From the NCBI GenBank assembly GCA_036375215.1, contig DASUSH010000043.1:1-8165 (forward strand): a DNA stretch of 8,165 nucleotides, in the 5' to 3' direction. The translations under genes and the position numbers were made by a program. The notes beneath the pieces were generated by a model. That model had not been told where the DNA came from and did no database searches. It saw only the letters and a program-made list of their open reading frames with translations. Shown piece by piece: positions 5,786 to 8,165 of this stretch (within the stretch, counting starts at the first letter, position 1; each line of letters begins with the position of its first letter). This stretch comes from DASUSH01 sp036375215 (GTDB taxonomy: Bacteria; Actinomycetota; Thermoleophilia; Solirubrobacterales; 70-9).

Positions 5786-6562
5786 CTAGCCCTCCTTCGC
5801 GGTCGCGGCGCTCGGCGCCACCCCGTCCTCGTTCGGCGGCGGCGCGGCACCGTCGGCGGGAACCGGCCGCCGGCGGAAGAGCCCGACGAAGATCGCCAGC
5901 AGCACCTTCGCCATGTAGAAGGCGCTGCGCGGGTAGTCGATCGAGGAGCGGCCGAAACCACGCGCGTTCATCCGCACCGGCACCTCGTGGATCCGCAGCC
6001 GGTGGTGGTGGAGCATCAGGATCGCCTCGACCTCGGGGTAGTCGTGCGGGTAGTCGCGGGCGAAGAGCTCGATCCCGCGCCGGTTCGTCATCCGGAAGCC
6101 GGAGGTGGGGTCCGTGATCCGGCGACGGACGATGCCGCTGAGCACGATCGCGAAGATCATGTTGCCGGCGCGGCGCCCGATCGGGACCTTGTAGCCGGGG
6201 TCCTCGAGGAAGCGGCTGCCGGTCACCATGTCGGCGGCCCCCTCCGTGTGCAACTCGCGCGCCAGCTCCGGCAGATACTCGGGCTTGTGCTGGCCGTCGC
6301 CGTCGACCTGGACGGCGACGTCGTAGCCGTGGGCGAGCGCGTACTTGTATCCGGATTGCACCGCGCCGCCGATCCCGAGGTTGAACGGGTGGCGGAGCAC
6401 GTGGGCGCCCTCGGCCGCGGTGTCGTCGGTGGAACCGTCGTCGACGACGAGCACGTCGAAGTCGGGGGCCTCGCGCCGGATGTCGCGCACGACGCGGCCG
6501 ACCATGCCCGCTTCGTTCAGCGCGGGCACGATCGCCAGCCGGCGCAGCTCGGCGTCGTTCAC
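5786..6562 (-). CDS. Polyprenyl-phosphate glycosyltransferase-like family 2 enzyme (DPM/DPG-synthase type)
   Basis: The 258-residue product starts at GTG 6562 (MNDAELRRLAIVPALNE). The frame stays open for another 103 codons upstream, but that stretch is Arg/Ser-rich, lacks homology features and crosses the divergent promoter region, so it was not included. Motifs are PALNE (13-17), VVDDGSTDDT (39-48), NLGIGGAVQSGYKYA (61-75), the metal-binding DGD at 87-89 followed by GQHKPE, VTGSRF, and DPTSGFRM. These are the hallmarks of dolichyl/undecaprenyl-phosphate mannose or glucose synthases, which load a sugar onto a lipid carrier at the cytoplasmic face for later transfer outside. A single hydrophobic segment near the C-terminus (MAKVLLAIFVGLF) could associate with the membrane. 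It is coupled stop-to-start with the DUF2304 gene. The sugar is undetermined. Confidence 0.9.
   Translation of the reverse strand: MNDAELRRLAIVPALNEAGMVGRVVRDIRREAPDFDVLVVDDGSTDDTAAEGAHVLRHPFNLGIGGAVQSGYKYALAHGYDVAVQVDGDGQHKPEYLPELARELHTEGAADMVTGSRFLEDPGYKVPIGRRAGNMIFAIVLSGIVRRRITDPTSGFRMTNRRGIELFARDYPHDYPEVEAILMLHHHRLRIHEVPVRMNARGFGRSSIDYPRSAFYMAKVLLAIFVGLFRRRPVPADGAAPPPNEDGVAPSAATAKEG
5790..5797 (-). promoter_or_regulatory. Shine-Dalgarno for the DUF2304 gene inside the upstream gene
   Basis: On the minus strand AAGGAGGG overlaps the last Lys-Glu-Gly codons of the transferase and lies 4 nt before GTG 5785. With the TAGGTG junction this argues for coupled translation and confirms the GTG start. 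Confidence 0.75.
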
Positions 6563-6569
6563 GCGCCTG

Positions 6570-6575
6570 AGGTTA
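6570..6575 (-). promoter_or_regulatory. Possible -10 element giving a leaderless mRNA for the polyprenyl glycosyltransferase
   Basis: On the minus strand TAACCT (TANNNT) is followed by exactly 7 nt and then GTG 6562. No Shine-Dalgarno lies between, which fits a transcript starting at or next to the start codon. No clear -35 is seen. Confidence 0.4.
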
Positions 6576-6667
6576 CGGCGTCGGAGGCCCCGATCCGGGG
6601 TCCGGCTTGCGCGTGATCCCCGTACGTCGTTCCCACCTGAGGCGCGTCGCGCGTCCGTAGCCGATTG

Positions 6668-6708
6668 CTGCCGTCCGGCAGGGATCGGGCCCGTCGGCCC
6701 GTAATCCC
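6668..6708. repeat. Two adjacent inverted repeats upstream of the TMEM175-like gene
   Basis: CTGCCG (6668-6673) and CGGCAG (6676-6681) form a perfect inverted repeat. Starting at its last base, GGGAT (6681-6685) pairs with ATCCC (6704-6708), enclosing GGGCC (6687-6691) paired with GGCCC (6696-6700) around CGTC. The second structure ends 5 nt before ATG 6714. They could be operator sites, a structured leader or a terminator. The rest of the 6563-6713 intergenic region shows nothing else I can support. Confidence 0.5.
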
Positions 6709-6713
6709 AACCG

Positions 6714-7406
6714 ATGGAGGCATCAGCCGAGGCCGAGCTCCGGGCAACGGACGACGCGACGGGCCGGCACCGCCGCGACGCGGAGGTCGAGTTCGCGCGG
6801 ATCGTCGCGTTCAGCGACGGCGTCTTCGCGATCGCGATCACGCTGCTCGTGCTGCCGCTGACGATCCCCAAGCAGACGCAGGACGTGGCCGCGGCGATCT
6901 GGAACCTCGACGACGACCTCTTCGCCTACGCGGTCAGCTTCGCGGTGATCGGCAAGTTCTGGCTCTCGCATCACCGCTTCTACGGGGCGCTGGAGCGCTT
7001 CGACAACACGCTGATGGGCCTCAACATGCTCTACCTGGCCTGGGTCGTGCTGATCCCCTTCACCTCCGAGATGCTCGGCCACTTCGGCGACGACTCCGCG
7101 GCGACGATCGCGTACGCCGCGGTGATGGCGGCGGCGAGCGGGACCTTCGTCTTCCAGATCGCCTACGCCTACCGCAAGGGGCTGATGCGCCCGGACGCCG
7201 ACCTGCCCGGGCACCGCTACGCCGGCCCGGTGAACTTCCTGTTCGCGGGCATCTTCCTGCTCTCGATCCCGGTCGCGCTGGTCTCGACGTTCGTCGCGCA
7301 GGCGATGTGGCTCGCGGTCTTCCTGGTCGGGCGCCGCGCCGCGGAGTGGATCGCGAGCCGCAGCGAGCCGCCGCCGCAGGAGCCCCACCGCCCGCCCGGC
7401 GAGTAG
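6714..7406 (+). CDS. TMEM175-like potassium channel (DUF1211)
   Basis: This 230-residue membrane protein has the bacterial TMEM175 signature RIVAFSDGVFAIAITLLVL (about 29-47), whose FSDGVFA (33-39) lies in the pore-lining first helix. A second diagnostic segment is FWLSHHRFYGALERFDNTLM (82-101). About six hydrophobic helices are visible: about 33-51, 69-87, 100-118, then ATIAYAAVMAAASGTFVF, FLFAGIFLLSIPVALVSTF and AMWLAVFLVG, matching the bacterial one-repeat form. Characterised bacterial homologues form tetrameric potassium-permeable channels in the plasma membrane, without the usual TVGYG filter. A charged N-terminal tail (1-28) precedes the first helix. ATG 6714 has no Shine-Dalgarno upstream, only hairpins and CGTAATCCC, so a leaderless or very short leader is possible. 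The C-terminus is a Pro/Arg-rich cytosolic tail. Confidence 0.9.
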   Translation: MEASAEAELRATDDATGRHRRDAEVEFARIVAFSDGVFAIAITLLVLPLTIPKQTQDVAAAIWNLDDDLFAYAVSFAVIGKFWLSHHRFYGALERFDNTLMGLNMLYLAWVVLIPFTSEMLGHFGDDSAATIAYAAVMAAASGTFVFQIAYAYRKGLMRPDADLPGHRYAGPVNFLFAGIFLLSIPVALVSTFVAQAMWLAVFLVGRRAAEWIASRSEPPPQEPHRPPGE

Positions 7407-7421
7407 CCCCGCGCGCGCCGG

Positions 7422-7427
7422 TAGCGT
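7422..7427 (+). promoter_or_regulatory. Possible -10 element giving a leaderless mRNA for the uracil-DNA glycosylase
   Basis: TAGCGT (TANNNT) lies in the 28-nt gap after the channel gene and is followed by exactly 7 nt and GTG 7435. No Shine-Dalgarno is present. The arrangement mirrors the one at 6570-6562 on the other strand. No good -35 was found. Confidence 0.45.
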
Positions 7428-7434
7428 CAGCTCG

Positions 7435-8115
7435 GTGGGAGACACGCTCGAGAGGCTCGCCGGGGAGATCCACTCCTGCCGGCGCTGCCCGCGGCTCGTC
7501 GAGTGGCGCGAGCAGGTCGCCGCCGACCCGCCGAAGCGGTTTCGCGACCAGGTGTACTGGGGCCGGCCCGTCTCGGGTTTCGGCGACCCGCGGGCGCGGA
7601 TCGTGATCGTCGGCCTGGCGCCGGCGGCGAACGGGGCGAACCGGACGGGGCGCGTCTTCACCGGCGATCGGTCCGGCGACTTCCTCTACGCGGCGCTCCA
7701 CCGCGCCGGGCTCGCCAACCAGCCCACCTCGGTGAGCGCGGACGACGGCCTTCGCCTGCGCGACGCGTGGGTCACCGCCGTCAACCGCTGCCCGCCGCCG
7801 GCGAACAGGCCGACCCCGGCCGAGCGCGACGAGTGCCTGCCGTACCTGGAGCGGGAGCTCGGCCTGCTCGAGCGGGCGCGCGTGCTGGTCGCGCTCGGCT
7901 CGTATGGATGGGACGGGGCGCTGCGCGCGCTGGCCGCGCGCGGCGTCGAGCGGCCCCGCCCGAAGCCCCGCTTCGGCCACGGTGCCGAGGCGGCGCTCGG
8001 CCCGTACACCCTCGTCGGCTGCTTCCACGTCTCCCAGCAGAACACGTTCACCGGAAAGCTCACTCCCGCGATGTTCGACGCGGTGCTCGCGCAGGCACGT
8101 GCCATCTCCGGGTAA
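7435..8115 (+). CDS. udgB: Uracil-DNA glycosylase family 5 (UdgB), Fe-S enzyme
   Basis: This 226-residue enzyme should remove uracil, and in the family also hypoxanthine and other deaminated bases, from DNA to start base-excision repair. Four cysteines, C15 and C18 (HSCRRCPRL) plus C119 (NRCPPP) and C134 (DECLPYL), are placed to bind the [4Fe-4S] cluster. Motif A is VGLAPAANGANRTGRVFTGD (59-78), with D78 and a following SGD. The third motif, CFHVSQQNTFTGKLTP (196-211), carries His198 and is highly characteristic of actinobacterial UdgB such as mycobacterial Rv1259. From memory the usual motif is APAAHG; here residue 66 is Asn. GTG 7435 is the start, since it gives the normal N-terminus right before the cysteine pair. 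The next gene starts 10 nt after the stop, suggesting co-transcription. The protein is cytosolic/nucleoid-associated. Confidence 0.93.
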   Translation: MGDTLERLAGEIHSCRRCPRLVEWREQVAADPPKRFRDQVYWGRPVSGFGDPRARIVIVGLAPAANGANRTGRVFTGDRSGDFLYAALHRAGLANQPTSVSADDGLRLRDAWVTAVNRCPPPANRPTPAERDECLPYLERELGLLERARVLVALGSYGWDGALRALAARGVERPRPKPRFGHGAEAALGPYTLVGCFHVSQQNTFTGKLTPAMFDAVLAQARAISG

Positions 8116-8125
8116 GCAGCAACTC

Positions 8126-8165
8126 GTGCCCGATCTCGTCCTAGGTCCGATGCTGCGCTACGTCT
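8126..8165 (+). CDS. N-terminus of a probable PhoD-like phosphatase, truncated by window end
   Basis: GTG 8126 opens a frame reading MPDLVLGPMLRYV to the end of the window. The LVLGPxLRYV start is familiar from actinobacterial PhoD-like/alkaline phosphatase D metallophosphatases, where an immunoglobulin-like N-terminal domain follows. Only 13 codons are visible, so family assignment rests on this short match. It lies 10 nt after the glycosylase stop and is probably in the same transcription unit. No clear Shine-Dalgarno is seen (AGCAGCAAC). Confidence 0.5.
   Translation, partial: MPDLVLGPMLRYV

Noticed and set aside
4997..6616. Long plus-strand open frame (539 codons) over DUF2304 and the polyprenyl glycosyltransferase
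   Set aside because: This is an antisense shadow. The minus-strand frames have recognisable domains, membrane helices and Shine-Dalgarno coupling, and this one has none.
6563..6871. N-terminal extension of the polyprenyl glycosyltransferase frame to 6871
   Set aside because: The extra 103 codons are Arg/Ser-rich with no domain signal, overlap the divergent channel gene, and precede the normal family start at VPALNE. GTG 6562 is the better start.
1..8165. CRISPR arrays, insertion sequences, riboswitches, rRNA
   Set aside because: Looked for and not found. There are no regularly spaced direct repeats, no transposase motifs with terminal inverted repeats, and no rRNA stretches or recognisable riboswitch cores.

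Overview
This window is GC-rich (mostly G/C third codon positions, many GTG starts) and reads as chromosomal DNA of a high-GC actinobacterium. The gene content suggests the Thermoleophilia/Solirubrobacterales neighbourhood: an R2-like ligand-binding oxidase, an AbiEi/DUF559-type relic, a UdgB-type uracil-DNA glycosylase, a DUF2304/polyprenyl-glycosyltransferase pair and the start of a PhoD-like protein. The lineage is inferred from memory of families and was not tested by a search.

Layout, left to right. (1) 1-3034, + strand: the 3' part of a membrane sensor histidine kinase (HAMP-PAS-HisKA-HATPase), an OmpR/PhoB-type response regulator, and an R2lox-type ferritin-like oxidase whose ATG overlaps the regulator's stop codon (TGATG). 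These three form one apparent operon. (2) About 3031-3740, - strand: a decayed AbiEi-type/DUF559 gene that can be reassembled from three reading frames. (3) 3761-3833: tRNA-Thr(CGT), followed by a GC-rich inverted repeat and a good sigma70-like promoter. (4) 3927-5396, + strand: a small SnoaL-like/NTF2-fold protein and a family 2 glycosyltransferase with a membrane-associated C-terminus. (5) 5321-6562, - strand: a polyprenyl-phosphate-type glycosyltransferase and a DUF2304 membrane protein, joined stop-to-start (TAGGTG). The DUF2304 tail overlaps the end of the convergent glycosyltransferase by 76 bp. (6) 6563-6713: a divergent intergenic region with two adjacent hairpins. (7) 6714-8165, + strand: a TMEM175/DUF1211-type potassium channel, a UdgB uracil-DNA glycosylase, and the first 13 codons of a probable PhoD-like phosphatase.

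The most interesting feature is the oxidase at 2132-3034. All six predicted metal ligands are present, together with a Val and a Tyr at the exact relative positions of the Val-Tyr ether cross-link known in R2lox. The position of the classical radical tyrosine is Phe. Its tight coupling to a two-component system offers a clue to an enzyme family whose physiological role is unknown. The rest is mostly ordinary housekeeping and envelope content. Smaller points are likely leaderless genes (TANNNT then 7 nt then GTG), a clearly readable pseudogene, and overlapping gene ends.
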